NCBI RefSeq assembly: GCF_000384295.1
Contig: NZ_KB913037.1
Span: 10,181,508-10,245,507 of the forward strand
Source: Amycolatopsis balhimycina FH 1894
Lineage (GTDB): Bacteria; Actinomycetota; Actinomycetes; Mycobacteriales; Pseudonocardiaceae
DNA length: 64,000 nt
Direction of reading: 5' to 3'
The notes under the pieces were generated by a model, which was not told the DNA's origin, did no database searches, and saw only the letters and a program-made list of their open reading frames with translations. The position numbers were made by a program, and so were the translations under genes. Below are positions 1-11,116 of the stretch, one piece after another. Every line of letters starts with the position of its first letter. Within the stretch, counting starts at the first letter, position 1.

Positions 1-1
1 G

Positions 2-1492
2 GCACTGGCACTGGCGATCGTCGCCGCCCGGGTGGCCGCGCAGCCGGGAAGCCGGCTGGCCGCGCTGGCCGCCGAACTGCGCGAAAGCCGGCTCGACGCT
101 CTCGATACCGGCGAGCTGACCGCGAGCCTGCGTGCGGTGTTCGACGCCTCCTACCACTCACTCGACCCGGGTTCCGCCGCCGCGTTCCGCCTGCTCGGGA
201 TAGTGCCCACCGGCGACGTCGGGCGCGCGGCCGCGATCGCCGTGCTCGGCGACGCCCGGCCCCTGCGCGTACTGCGCGCCGCCAACCTCCTGGAGGAGAA
301 CCCGCCCGGCCGGTTCCGGATGCACGACCTCGTCAAGCTCTACGCCGCCGAGCTCGCGGCCCGGGTCGACGACCCCGGTACCCGGCTCGCCGCGTGGACG
401 CGGCTGTTCGACCACTATCTGTGCTGGGCCTCGGCGGCGATGGACCTGTTCTCGCCCCACGAGCCCTACATGCGGCCACCGGCCGGGCGGTCGGCCGGGC
501 CGCAACCGCGGTTCGCGGGTACCCAGGCCGGCCGGGCCTGGCTGGACGCCGAGTGGACCACCATGCTGACGCTGGCCACGAGCGCCCCGGAAGCCCTGGC
601 CGGGCACGTGGTCCGGTTGGCGGCGACGCTGTGGCGGTACCTGGACATCGCGGCGCACTACCACGAGGCACTCACCCTCCACACGACCGCTCTCGCCGCG
701 GCTCGCTCCGGCACGCCGGAAGAGGCTTTCGCTCGCCAGGCCGTCGAGGTGGCCTTGATCCGGCTCGGCCGCTACGACGAAGCCGCCGGTCATCTCGAGC
801 AGGTCCTGGCCTTCGCGCTGGACCAGGGGAACGACCTTCTCGAGAGCCTGGTCCGCTTCGGCTTCGCCACCATCGACGACATGCGCGGCCGGCGCCCGGC
901 CGCCCGTGAGCAGTGCGAGCTCGCCCTCGCCGCCGCCCGCCGGACCGGTCACGCGCTGCTGGAAGGGATCGCGCTGTGCAACCTCGGCGAGCACTACCAC
1001 TGGTGCGGTGACCACCGGGCGGCGATCGACCACCTGGAACGCAGCGGCGCGATCGCGCGGGAGCTGGGGTCGGCGGGACTCGGCGGACCGGTGCTCGCCG
1101 CGCTGGGCAGCGTCTACGCCGGCCTGGGGCGGCACGACGAAGCCGACGACCACTTCCGCCGTGCCCTGGATTTCGCCAGGACCGGGAACACGAACCTCGA
1201 AGTCTCGGCGCTCAACGACTTCGCGGACACGAAGACCGGCGCCGAGGCGATCGAGCGGTACGAGGAGGCGCTCGAGCTCGCCCGGCGAACCGGCCACCTG
1301 CGTGAGCTCGCCCGGGCGCATCACGGCCTGGGGCGGGTGTACCTGGCGGACGGGAACGACACAGAAGCGCAAGTTCACCTCGAAGCGGCGTTGGCCGCGT
1401 ACACCGCGCTTCGCACACCGGATGCCGACGACGTGCGTGCCCTGCTCGACCCGTCCTCGGAGAACCCGGGAAACGGTGGTGCGACGACATGA
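2..1492 (+). CDS. NB-ARC/TPR regulator, AfsR/SARP-like C-terminal part (5' truncated)
   Basis: The reading frame is open from base 2, so the gene begins upstream of the window and about 496 residues remain. The first residues (ALALAIVAARVA) match the end of an NB-ARC ATPase domain, where the conserved PLAL motif falls. A winged-helix STAND region follows, then about 300 residues of tetratricopeptide-like helical repeats rich in RxGRYDEA/HLE/AL patterns. This is the usual C-terminal half of AfsR/SARP-type or related STAND transcriptional regulators of secondary metabolism. The N-terminal DNA-binding part cannot be seen, so a SARP cannot be told from a plain NB-ARC-TPR protein. The stop overlaps the next gene's ATG (ATGA), implying co-translation. 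Confidence 0.8.
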   Translation, partial: ALALAIVAARVAAQPGSRLAALAAELRESRLDALDTGELTASLRAVFDASYHSLDPGSAAAFRLLGIVPTGDVGRAAAIAVLGDARPLRVLRAANLLEENPPGRFRMHDLVKLYAAELAARVDDPGTRLAAWTRLFDHYLCWASAAMDLFSPHEPYMRPPAGRSAGPQPRFAGTQAGRAWLDAEWTTMLTLATSAPEALAGHVVRLAATLWRYLDIAAHYHEALTLHTTALAAARSGTPEEAFARQAVEVALIRLGRYDEAAGHLEQVLAFALDQGNDLLESLVRFGFATIDDMRGRRPAAREQCELALAAARRTGHALLEGIALCNLGEHYHWCGDHRAAIDHLERSGAIARELGSAGLGGPVLAALGSVYAGLGRHDEADDHFRRALDFARTGNTNLEVSALNDFADTKTGAEAIERYEEALELARRTGHLRELARAHHGLGRVYLADGNDTEAQVHLEAALAAYTALRTPDADDVRALLDPSSENPGNGGATT

Positions 1493-2004
1493 CACCCGGC
1501 GTGGTCATCCAGGTTCGGCCGCCCGACGTCGTCGGGCCGCTGCGCCTCGGCGCCACCGACGAAGAAACCCTGGAGACGCTCCGGCGGCTCGGTGAACCCG
1601 TGTTCCTGTGCGGGTTCCAGGGCGGCCGCCCGGGATGGGGCGTCGACCGGCCGTCGGGCGTGTCCCTCTACTGCCACTTCGACGCGACCGACCGCGTCGA
1701 AGCGATCCAGCTCGGCAGCCCCGATCGCGCGGACGCGGTGATCTACGACGGACTCGACCTCTTCCGGACACCGGCCGACGAAGTCGTCGCCGCGCTCCGC
1801 GCGAGAACGGCTGTAACCGGGGACGAGAACGGGCACACCTACCACGCGCCCGGCCTGTTCCTGTCCCTCTGGCGGCCCGTGACCCCGGAAGAGCTCGGTA
1901 ACGAGGACGAAGACTGGGACGGACGCTTCTTCGCCACCGCGCTCGTCGCCCTGCCCGGCTATCGGCGGCTGTACTGCGCGACCGGTATGCCGCACAGTAT
2001 CTGA
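1489..2004 (+). CDS. hypothetical protein, 171 aa
   Basis: An acidic soluble protein without signal peptide or membrane segment. Its ATG overlaps the stop of the upstream NB-ARC/TPR gene by four bases, so the two are almost certainly translated together. I do not recognise a family. The fold looks alpha/beta, with conserved-looking segments around residues 1-25 (PPDVVGPLRLGATDEET) and 50-75. That first segment resembles the opening of small actinobacterial proteins that start with a GPLRLG-type motif. It could be a partner of the regulator. Function unknown. Confidence 0.7.
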   Translation: MTPGVVIQVRPPDVVGPLRLGATDEETLETLRRLGEPVFLCGFQGGRPGWGVDRPSGVSLYCHFDATDRVEAIQLGSPDRADAVIYDGLDLFRTPADEVVAALRARTAVTGDENGHTYHAPGLFLSLWRPVTPEELGNEDEDWDGRFFATALVALPGYRRLYCATGMPHSI

Positions 2005-2060
2005 CGAGCCCGCGCGCGCCTGAACGAGCTCGATCGGGAGCCGTCGAGGGAGGAGACCGG

Positions 2061-3134
2061 ATGGCTCGGCTGGACCGGGACCGGACGCCGGCGCTGTTCG
2101 CGGTGACCACGTCCGTCCTGAGTGGTGTCATCCTGGCTGCCCTCACGAAAGGACTGCAACTCGGCATCTCGGCCGGCGCCACGCTCGTCTGGTCCGCGCT
2201 GGTTTCCGCCGCCGTCGCCGTCGCCTTCTGGGCCGCGTTCGCGCTGAAGACGCGGAAAAGGCCGAACACGGGCTTCCTGATGACGTCGGCGTTCGAGCAG
2301 AAATACTATGTGGCGGCGCTCGTGCAACAGGTGCACCGCGCGTTCGACCGGGAAGACATCGACCTCGTGCTCAAGGTGCCGGACCGCGACTACGACGCCG
2401 GCGCGCAAGCTCGTAACCTGCGCCGCATCGTGAACAGGAAGCACTGCTACGTCGGCGGCATCATCGTCGCCGGCGAGGTGGTCCGGCTGCGGGAGGACCT
2501 GGCGGCGTTCTGCCGTGCGGCGCGCCTGCCGGTGGTGTTCTCAGATCTCGAACCCTTCCCCACCGAATCCGAATACCCGGACCGGACCGCGTTCTTCGGG
2601 TACGACACGGGGCAACTCGGGGAAATGGCCGGACAGTGGCTGGTCGGGCAGCTGCGCGGCCGGGACCGCCCGCGGGTGCTGATCATCGCCAGCCGTGAAC
2701 ACGACAGCAGGCAGAAACGCTGTGAAAAGGTGCTGCGCGCCGCGTTGCCCGACGTCGACCTCGCCACCGACGACCGGTGCGAGTTCGTGCGTTCCCGGGC
2801 GTACAACGCGGTACAGGCTCACCTCCGACACCTCGAACCCGGCCGGCGCCTCGACGCGATCTTCTGCACCAACGACGAGATGGCGCTGGGTGCCGTCGAC
2901 GCCCTCACGGCAGCCGCCTCGGCGGCCACCCGGGCCACCGTCGTGATCGGCGTCGACGGTGTGCTGGAAGCCAGAACGCTGATCGACACCGGGGACAGCC
3001 CGCTCCGGGCCACCGTCGTCCAGGACGCCCACCGCCTGGCGGTGGGCGCCGTCGACCTGCTCGTCAAGATGCGTCGCGGTGACACCGTGCCCCGGCGCAC
3101 GATCCTGAACGCGGAACTGTACGAGGCCGGCTGA
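2061..3134 (+). CDS. membrane-anchored periplasmic-binding-protein-like (LacI/PBP type I sensor) protein
   Basis: A 357-residue protein with two predicted membrane segments at about residues 12-32 and 38-62. They are followed by a PBP type I sugar-binding-like domain, about 78-355. Family hallmarks seen are the central GxxxGxxxG-type lobe, a FCTNDEMALGAVDAL segment typical of LacI/ribose-binding C-lobes, and VIGVDG near the end. There is no helix-turn-helix and no lipobox, so it is neither a normal LacI repressor nor an exported binding protein. It follows the 171-aa gene by 56 bp, with GGAGGAG about 10 nt upstream of the ATG. A membrane-tethered ligand sensor is an inference; partner genes are not seen. 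Confidence 0.7.
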   Translation: MARLDRDRTPALFAVTTSVLSGVILAALTKGLQLGISAGATLVWSALVSAAVAVAFWAAFALKTRKRPNTGFLMTSAFEQKYYVAALVQQVHRAFDREDIDLVLKVPDRDYDAGAQARNLRRIVNRKHCYVGGIIVAGEVVRLREDLAAFCRAARLPVVFSDLEPFPTESEYPDRTAFFGYDTGQLGEMAGQWLVGQLRGRDRPRVLIIASREHDSRQKRCEKVLRAALPDVDLATDDRCEFVRSRAYNAVQAHLRHLEPGRRLDAIFCTNDEMALGAVDALTAAASAATRATVVIGVDGVLEARTLIDTGDSPLRATVVQDAHRLAVGAVDLLVKMRRGDTVPRRTILNAELYEAG

Positions 3135-3260
3135 CCCGCCGGATCTTGTCGTTGCCAGGCGGTGCGGCTCGAGGCCCACGACGCGCCGCCGTCCTTCGCG
3201 GCCGGGGAGCGGGAGGACGTCGTCGAGTCGCCGTTCCACAGTCTCGGCGGATGAAAGAGA

Positions 3261-4622
3261 TCACGCGGAGAACTGCCACCAGTTCACGTTGAAGAGGTAG
3301 CCGCTGCCGCCGGTGAACCGCAGGACCACGTCCTGCGTACCCGTGGCTCCGCTGACCGGGCAGGACACCGAGGTCCACGTCTGCCAGCCGCCGGTGCCGG
3401 GGACCGTGCAGCGGCCCACCACCGTGCCGGTGGCGCTGCCCAGGCGCACCTCGATCGTTCCGCCGGCGGCCGCCGAGGCGACGCGCGCCGTGAACGACGA
3501 CGCGCCCGCGCCGAACGCGACGTTGCGGACCTTGACCGTGTCGCCGTTCTCGATCCAGCCGATGTTCATGCCGCCTTCGGAGGACGGCTCGGTCTCGATC
3601 CCCGATTCCCAGTTGATCGTTTCCGCTTCCTGCCGGACGAACGGGTTGAGCGTGTCGGCCGGCGGCGGGCCGGCGTTCGTCATGGTGATGGTGGGGATGC
3701 TGCCGTCGGCGTTGTAGGCGAACTTCTCCACCGCCACCGACCGGGTGTATCCGCCGCCGCCGGGCAGCGCGCCGTTGTGGTAGAAGAAGTACGAGCTGCC
3801 CTTGAAGTCCACGATCCCGGGGTGGTTGGTGAAGCTGCCGCCCTGCGTGGGCATCACCGTGCCCCGGTAGGTCCACGGGCCGGTCGGGCCGGGCGCGGTG
3901 GAGTAGGCGATGAACTCCGAGCAGCACTTGGCCGCGAACACGTTGTAGTACTGGCCGTTGCGCTTGTAGACCCACGGCCCTTCCTCGAACAGCGTGGGAC
4001 GGTTGCCACCGTTGGGACGCGTGCCGAACCCGGCGGTGGTGAGCGGGATCTGGGTGGGGCCGCCGGAGTAGGAGATCATGTCGGCGTTGAGCCGGACGTA
4101 CCACAGGTTGGGGTTGCCCCAGTACAGGTACGCCTGGCCGTTGTCGTCGATGAAGACCGTGGGATCGAACTCTCCGTTCTCCACCAGGGGGTGGCCGAGC
4201 GCGTCGCGGAACGGGCCGGTGGGACTGTCGGAGACGCCCACCCCGATCGCCATCCGGCCGGTCGAGCGGTCGACCATCGGGGCGTACCAGTAGAACTTGC
4301 CGTTGCGCTCGACGGCCTGCCCGGCCCACGCGTCCTGTTTGGCCCAGCTGAACGTCGTCAGGCTCATCGGGGAGCCGTGGTCGGTCCAGTTGACCATGTC
4401 CGCGGACGACCAGACTCGCCAGTCCTTCATGGTGAAGTAGGTCGAGCCGTCCTCGTCGTGCCCGGTGTAGAGGTAGACGCGTCCATTGTGGACCAGCGGG
4501 GCCGGGTCGGCGGTGTAGACGTGCTGGACGATGGGGTTGTCGGCGTGCGCGGTGCCGGCGATGGCGCCGAGGGCGCACAGCACACCGGTCAGCAAGGCGG
4601 GCAGGCGTCCTCGGCGTCGCAT
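3261..4622 (-). CDS. GH43 beta-xylosidase/arabinofuranosidase with CBM6, secreted
   Basis: A 453-residue precursor. The Sec signal peptide ends at about residue 27 (GTAHA before DNPI). The five-bladed GH43 domain spans about 30-320; the first catalytic Asp lies in YTADPAPL (about 39), the second acidic site in EFDPTVFIDD, and the acid Glu in FEEGPWV. A CBM6 beta-sandwich follows (about 330-453), starting RQEAE and ending NVNWWQFSA. It removes xylose or arabinose side units from xylan; exact specificity cannot be read. The ATG at 4622 is preceded by GGAGACCCC; the open frame continues upstream, but the signal peptide fixes this start. It is last in the xylan operon, 32 bp after GH10. Confidence 0.9.
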   Translation of the reverse strand: MRRRGRLPALLTGVLCALGAIAGTAHADNPIVQHVYTADPAPLVHNGRVYLYTGHDEDGSTYFTMKDWRVWSSADMVNWTDHGSPMSLTTFSWAKQDAWAGQAVERNGKFYWYAPMVDRSTGRMAIGVGVSDSPTGPFRDALGHPLVENGEFDPTVFIDDNGQAYLYWGNPNLWYVRLNADMISYSGGPTQIPLTTAGFGTRPNGGNRPTLFEEGPWVYKRNGQYYNVFAAKCCSEFIAYSTAPGPTGPWTYRGTVMPTQGGSFTNHPGIVDFKGSSYFFYHNGALPGGGGYTRSVAVEKFAYNADGSIPTITMTNAGPPPADTLNPFVRQEAETINWESGIETEPSSEGGMNIGWIENGDTVKVRNVAFGAGASSFTARVASAAAGGTIEVRLGSATGTVVGRCTVPGTGGWQTWTSVSCPVSGATGTQDVVLRFTGGSGYLFNVNWWQFSA

Positions 4623-4654
4623 GGGGTCTCCGTTCGTGGTGGGGGATCGGGGGA

Positions 4655-7097
<2,443 letters not shown>

Positions 7098-7221
7098 CGG
7101 GGAATCCTTCGTGCCGCGGGGCGGGTATTCCATTTCACGCTGTATCACGCTCGGGTGAACAGCGTATCCGGGTATCGGTGCCGACGACGGAATCCGGGTA
7201 ACTTACATTTCTCCCCTCTTT

Positions 7222-7232
7222 CGAAACTTTCG
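7222..7232. promoter_or_regulatory. xylan-type operator CGAAACTTTCG
   Basis: An 11-bp odd palindrome, CGAAA-C-TTTCG, lies 125 bp upstream of the first gene of the xylan operon. The same sequence is reported as a cis-element of Streptomyces xylanase genes. A second copy lies upstream of the ABC importer operon (22268-22278), tying the two operons to one regulator. Confidence 0.7.
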
Positions 7233-7251
7233 GCACCGGAAATCCTTCGGT

Positions 7252-8883
7252 TCAGGCGCGCGTCCAGTTCTGGTTCGGTTGGCCGTTGCAAGTCCAGAGA
7301 ATGGCGTGCGACCCGTTGGCGGTGCCGGCTCGTTCGACGTCGAGGCAGAGCCCGGAGCGGGCGTTGCGGATCGAGCCGTCCTGGCCGATGGTCCACTTCT
7401 GGTTGTCCTGGCCGGTGCACGACCGGCTGAGGACCTGGGCGCCGCCGGCGTTGCCGTCGAGGCACTTGTCGCCGAAGACGCGGATTTCGCCGTTCGCCCA
7501 GCTGGTCCACAGCTGGTTGGCGGCGGTCTGGCAGTCCCAGATCAGCGTGCCCGCGCCGGAGGCGGTGGAGGCGTTGTCGACGTCGAGGCACCGGCCCGAT
7601 CCCGTGTCCCGGAAGCGTGACGTGGTGGCGGCCAGCGGGGAGCCGCCGGACACGCGGTAGGCGGCGATGCCGTGTGCCGGCACGCTCGCGCTGATCGCGC
7701 CGCTGGTGGTGGCGGTCCCGCCGGTCCACAGGTCGGTGAGGGTGAACGAGCTGCCGGAGAGCCCGGCCTGTGCGGCGGTGGTACTGACGGTCGCCGTGGC
7801 GCCGCCGCGGTTGAGCAGCCCGACCGCGACCGACCCGTCGGACAGGGGCTTGGCGAAGATCTCGACGTCGCCGTCGTCGCGTACCCGGCGTCCGCCGGCG
7901 CCGAGGCGGTCCTGGTCGACGGCCAGCAGGCGTGGGTTGCGGAGGATCGCGCTGATGTCGGTGGACATGGTGCGGATGTCGTTGCCCGCCATCAGCGGTG
8001 CGGCCAGCAGCGCCCAAAGGGTGAAGTGCGTGCGGGATTCGGTGAGGGACAGGCCGGGCCGGCCGACCACGAGCATGTCCGGGTCGTTCCAGTGGCCCGG
8101 TCCGGCCTGCGCGGCCAGCGGTGCGGTGACGTCGAGGACGTTGCCCACGCCCATCGGGTAGCTGTTGGTGTTGCCGTTCTGCCAGATGTCGAGCAGGTCC
8201 TCGGTGGTGCGCCAAAGGTCGGCGACCTGGCCCCAGTCGTACTTGTCGCCGGTGATGGCGTGGTAGCTGTTGGGGTTGATGCTGTAGACGATCGGGCGGC
8301 CGGTGGCGCGCAGCGCGTCCCGCATGAGGCCGAACCGGGTCACCTGCTCGTCGCGGGTGCCGGCGGGGGAGCACCAGTCGTACTTGAGGTAGTCCACGCC
8401 CCAGGAGGCGAATGTGCGGGCGTCCTGGGTTTCGTGGCCCTGGCTGCCGGTGGAGCCGGGGTAGGTCCCGCCGCGCTGGGCGCAGGTGCGGTCGGTCGGG
8501 ACCTGGTAGATGCCGAACTTCAGGCCGCGGGCGTGGATGTAGTCGCCGAGCGCCTTCATGCCGCTGGGGAATTTCGACGAGCCCCGCAGGTTGCCCTGGG
8601 CGTCGCGTTGCGGGTCGAACCAGCAGTCGTCGACCACGATGTACTGGTAGCCCGCGTCGCGCATGCCGGAGGAGGCCATCGCGTCGGCCGCCTGGTGGAT
8701 GGTGGCTTCGCTGACGTTGCAGCCGAAGCTGTTCCAGCTGTTCCAGCCCAGGGGAGGCGTGAGCGCCGGGCTGCCTGGTGCGGCGTGTGCGGCGACGGCG
8801 GCCGGCGCGGCGACGGACAACGAGAGCGCCGCTGCCGTGGCGGCGAGCAGGTGCAGGACCCGTTGGCGGGTTCGAGCGGGCAT
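7252..8883 (-). CDS. GH27 alpha-galactosidase with CBM13, secreted
   Basis: A 543-residue precursor. The signal peptide ends at about residue 35. The GH27 barrel (about 40-320) begins PPLGWNSWN; the nucleophile Asp is in YLKYDWC (about 169) and the acid/base Asp in HWNDPDML (about 267). A beta-sandwich follows (about 325-405), then a ricin-type CBM13 (about 415-543) with three QxW-type repeats. It removes terminal alpha-galactose (melibiose, galactomannan). The frame extends upstream, but ATG 8883 has AAAGGGG before it and directly begins the signal peptide. Monocistronic by layout, with its own LacI-type operator 70 bp upstream. Confidence 0.93.
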   Translation of the reverse strand: MPARTRQRVLHLLAATAAALSLSVAAPAAVAAHAAPGSPALTPPLGWNSWNSFGCNVSEATIHQAADAMASSGMRDAGYQYIVVDDCWFDPQRDAQGNLRGSSKFPSGMKALGDYIHARGLKFGIYQVPTDRTCAQRGGTYPGSTGSQGHETQDARTFASWGVDYLKYDWCSPAGTRDEQVTRFGLMRDALRATGRPIVYSINPNSYHAITGDKYDWGQVADLWRTTEDLLDIWQNGNTNSYPMGVGNVLDVTAPLAAQAGPGHWNDPDMLVVGRPGLSLTESRTHFTLWALLAAPLMAGNDIRTMSTDISAILRNPRLLAVDQDRLGAGGRRVRDDGDVEIFAKPLSDGSVAVGLLNRGGATATVSTTAAQAGLSGSSFTLTDLWTGGTATTSGAISASVPAHGIAAYRVSGGSPLAATTSRFRDTGSGRCLDVDNASTASGAGTLIWDCQTAANQLWTSWANGEIRVFGDKCLDGNAGGAQVLSRSCTGQDNQKWTIGQDGSIRNARSGLCLDVERAGTANGSHAILWTCNGQPNQNWTRA

Positions 8884-8952
8884 CGTTGCCCCTTTCCTGG
8901 GGTGGGCGAGGAGAAACACGGCTAACGTCGGAGGTGGCCACGCACGGGCAAT

Positions 8953-8966
8953 TGTTAGCGCTAACA
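8953..8966. promoter_or_regulatory. LacI-type operator TGTTAGCGCTAACA (GH27 promoter)
   Basis: A perfect 14-bp palindrome with a central CG, 70 bp upstream of the alpha-galactosidase start. The form (even palindrome, CG centre) is that of LacI/GalR-family operators. No repressor gene lies next to it. Confidence 0.7.
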
Positions 8967-9018
8967 TTGGTTCGGGGTAAATATAGGCCAATTGCGCGTT
9001 CGAGTCCAGATCGGACGG

Positions 9019-9047
9019 CGGCCGGGCGTCTTCACGACGCCCGGCCG
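9019..9047 (-). terminator. hairpin terminator after GH12 gene
   Basis: A 12-bp perfect stem (CGGCCGGGCGTC and its complement) with a 5-nt loop, 8 bp past the GH12 stop. It has no T-run, as is common for actinomycete terminators. Confidence 0.65.
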
Positions 9048-9055
9048 GCCGTGGA

Positions 9056-9805
9056 TCAATTCACGCTGGCGGAGAACGAGTTGACCGCGAGGCCGACGCC
9101 GCCGCTCCACGGCTCGAACCCGGCCTGGATGCTCGTGAGGTACCAGGAGCGGTCGACGCGAGTGCGGGCGTCGACGTTGTTCACGAAGTCCATGACGTTG
9201 AACGAGTAGTTCGCCGTCGGGGATTGGGCCACGTAGGACAGTACGTCGTTGCCGCCGTTGTTGCCCTGCCACACGTCCCAGTTGCGGCCACCGAGGTTGA
9301 CGGTGCCGACCTTGCCGCCGACCGGCTGGACGTTGCCGGTGTGGTTGAGCCAGATCATCAGCTCCATCTGGTTGACCCCGTTGGTCTTGGCGGTCGGGTC
9401 CATCCAGATGTCGTAGGAGGCGTCGAAAACCGAGCCGCCGACGTAGTTGTAGGAGATCGACGACGGCGCGCTGCCGATCCGGCTGAGCTGCCGCGGCAGG
9501 TTCGTGCCGGGGGAGCAGTTCGTGTAGTGGCACCCGAGGTAGACCGCCGGGTACGACAGTGGCGCCCCGCCGCTGGTCGAGCCCTGCTGGGTCTGGATCC
9601 GGAACCCGCTGCCGGTGACGTTGATGCACTGGGTCGCGCTGCTGCCCCAGCGGTTGTTCATGACGACGTACCGGCCGCCGATGGTGGTCGAGCCGTACTG
9701 GTCGCAGATCAGCGTGTCCGCGTGCGCGACCGGCGCGACGGCGACCGGCGCCGCCAGCCCGGCCGCGGCGAGCATCACCGCGGACAATGCGTGCCTCAGT
9801 TTCAT
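9056..9805 (-). CDS. GH12 endo-beta-1,4-glucanase, secreted
   Basis: A 249-residue precursor. The signal peptide ends at about residue 29 (AHA before DTLICDQ). The single GH12 jelly-roll domain has its nucleophile Glu in NQMELMIW (about 148) and acid/base Glu in GFEPW (about 231). There is no binding module, which is unusual among its modular neighbours. It cleaves cellulose, beta-glucan or xyloglucan chains. GGAGG stands 6 nt before the ATG. Two CebR-like boxes lie upstream, so it is probably induced by cello-oligosaccharides. Confidence 0.93.
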   Translation of the reverse strand: MKLRHALSAVMLAAAGLAAPVAVAPVAHADTLICDQYGSTTIGGRYVVMNNRWGSSATQCINVTGSGFRIQTQQGSTSGGAPLSYPAVYLGCHYTNCSPGTNLPRQLSRIGSAPSSISYNYVGGSVFDASYDIWMDPTAKTNGVNQMELMIWLNHTGNVQPVGGKVGTVNLGGRNWDVWQGNNGGNDVLSYVAQSPTANYSFNVMDFVNNVDARTRVDRSWYLTSIQAGFEPWSGGVGLAVNSFSASVN

Positions 9806-9836
9806 GTGCTGCCTCCACCTCGTTGTGGTGTAGTTC

Positions 9837-9850
9837 TGGGAGCGCTCTCA
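9837..9850. promoter_or_regulatory. CebR-like box TGGGAGCGCTCTCA
   Basis: Matches the CebR operator consensus TGGGAGCGCTCCCA at 13 of 14 positions. It lies 31 bp upstream of the GH12 start, where a bound repressor would block transcription. Confidence 0.75.
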
Positions 9851-9934
9851 GTCTGAGTCGTACCGATGAAACCACAGTGCACGGCCGGAGCAAAGAGGAT
9901 GGCCGTGATCAATTTTCATTTTTCGGCCAGATGT

Positions 9935-9948
9935 TGGGAGCGCTCCCG
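9935..9948. promoter_or_regulatory. CebR-like box TGGGAGCGCTCCCG
   Basis: Second CebR-type box (13 of 14), about 98 bp from the first and 130 bp upstream of GH12. The spacing could allow looping. It lies just past the end of the next esterase gene. Confidence 0.75.
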
Positions 9949-9958
9949 GTTCTGCTGG

Positions 9959-11047
9959 TCATGCTGCCGCCCGCAGCGTCCACTTCTGGTTCGCCTGCCC
10001 GTTGCAGGTCCACAGGATCAGCTTGGTTCCGCTTGCCGTGCCCTGCCCGGTCGCGTCGAGGCAGCGGCCGGACTGCACGCCGGTGATCGAGCCGTCGGCG
10101 TTGACCGTCCACTGCTGGTTGGCCTGGCCACCGCAGTCCCAGATGATCACCGGGGTGCCGTCGGCCGTGCCTTGCCCGGACGCGTCCAGGCACTTCGACC
10201 CGAAGGCCGTCAGCTGTTTGCCGTTGGGTGTCCACGTCGCCCCGGCGCAGTCCTGCAACTGGACCGCGGTGCCGTTGGCGGAACCCGGGACGTCCGCGCA
10301 CCGGCCCGACTGCGCGCCGACGATCTGGCGGGCCGTCGACTGGCCGGGGGTGCCGATGCTGCCCGGGACCGACTTCAGCGCGGTGAACCAGGTGGCGGCC
10401 ATCTTGTCGTAGCCTCCGGCCGTCGGGTGGACACCGTCCACCAGTTCGGCGGTGGTGATGGCGGAGTGCATGTCCACCAGGTGCACGTGCTTGCCGGCGT
10501 TCTGGTTGCTCTGCACGATGCCGGGGATCGCGGCGTTGAACGTGCGGGCCGTGGAGTCCTGGCCGGCGTTGGCGATCGGGATGATCTGCGCGACGAAGAC
10601 CTCGGCGTCCGGTGCCGTCGCCGTGATGTGGTCGATCAGCCCGGACAGGCGGGCGGGCGCCCGTGCGACGTCGTAGTTCTGCAGGACGTCGTTGGTGCCG
10701 ATGTGCAGCAGGACGGTGTGCGGGGTCGTCGCGCGCAGCCAGGACACGATGTTCGCGTCGATCTGGTCGATGCGCCAGCCCGGGTGGCCCTCGTGGTCGT
10801 GGTCGCCGAGCGTGGCGGGCCCGTTGGCCTGTGAGCCGACGAAGTCCACCTGGTAACCGCCCGTCGTGACCCGCTGCCAGAGCCCGATCCGGTACCCGCC
10901 GGGGACCTGCGTGCCTTCGGTGATGGAATCGCCGAGGGGCATGACCCGGACTCCGCCGTTCGATTCGGCAGCGGCCGGGGCGGCCGGTAGCAGGACTCCA
11001 GTGAGCAGGGCCGCCGACGCGGCGAGCCACCCGAGTTTCGTTCGCAT
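9959..11047 (-). CDS. SGNH/GDSL esterase (CE3-like) with CBM13, secreted
   Basis: A 362-residue precursor with signal peptide to about residue 27. The SGNH domain (about 33-230) has GDSIT with Ser (about 41), HEGHPGW, GTND, and DGVHPTAGGY. A ricin-type CBM13 follows (about 238-362). It is a paralogue of the esterase at 6090-7097 that carries CBM13 instead of CBM2. Probable carbohydrate O-acetyl esterase; the polymer is unknown. ATG at 11047 has AAAGGAGC 4 nt before it. The gene lies just after the strong hairpin that ends the long sugar operon, so its expression may rest on read-through. Confidence 0.87.
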   Translation of the reverse strand: MRTKLGWLAASAALLTGVLLPAAPAAAESNGGVRVMPLGDSITEGTQVPGGYRIGLWQRVTTGGYQVDFVGSQANGPATLGDHDHEGHPGWRIDQIDANIVSWLRATTPHTVLLHIGTNDVLQNYDVARAPARLSGLIDHITATAPDAEVFVAQIIPIANAGQDSTARTFNAAIPGIVQSNQNAGKHVHLVDMHSAITTAELVDGVHPTAGGYDKMAATWFTALKSVPGSIGTPGQSTARQIVGAQSGRCADVPGSANGTAVQLQDCAGATWTPNGKQLTAFGSKCLDASGQGTADGTPVIIWDCGGQANQQWTVNADGSITGVQSGRCLDATGQGTASGTKLILWTCNGQANQKWTLRAAA

Positions 11048-11070
11048 GGTGCTCCTTTCGGGTTCGCTGC

Positions 11071-11110
11071 GAGGGCCCCGCCACTTTCACGGGAAAGTGG
11101 CGGGGCCCTC
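11071..11110 (-). terminator. 18-bp perfect hairpin ending the PUL operon
   Basis: Two 18-bp arms, GAGGGCCCCGCCACTTTC and its exact complement, with a 4-nt loop, 6 bp past the GH29 stop. It is the strongest hairpin in this part of the window and marks the likely end of the operon starting at 22165. Confidence 0.8.
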
Positions 11111-11116
11111 GGCAGG

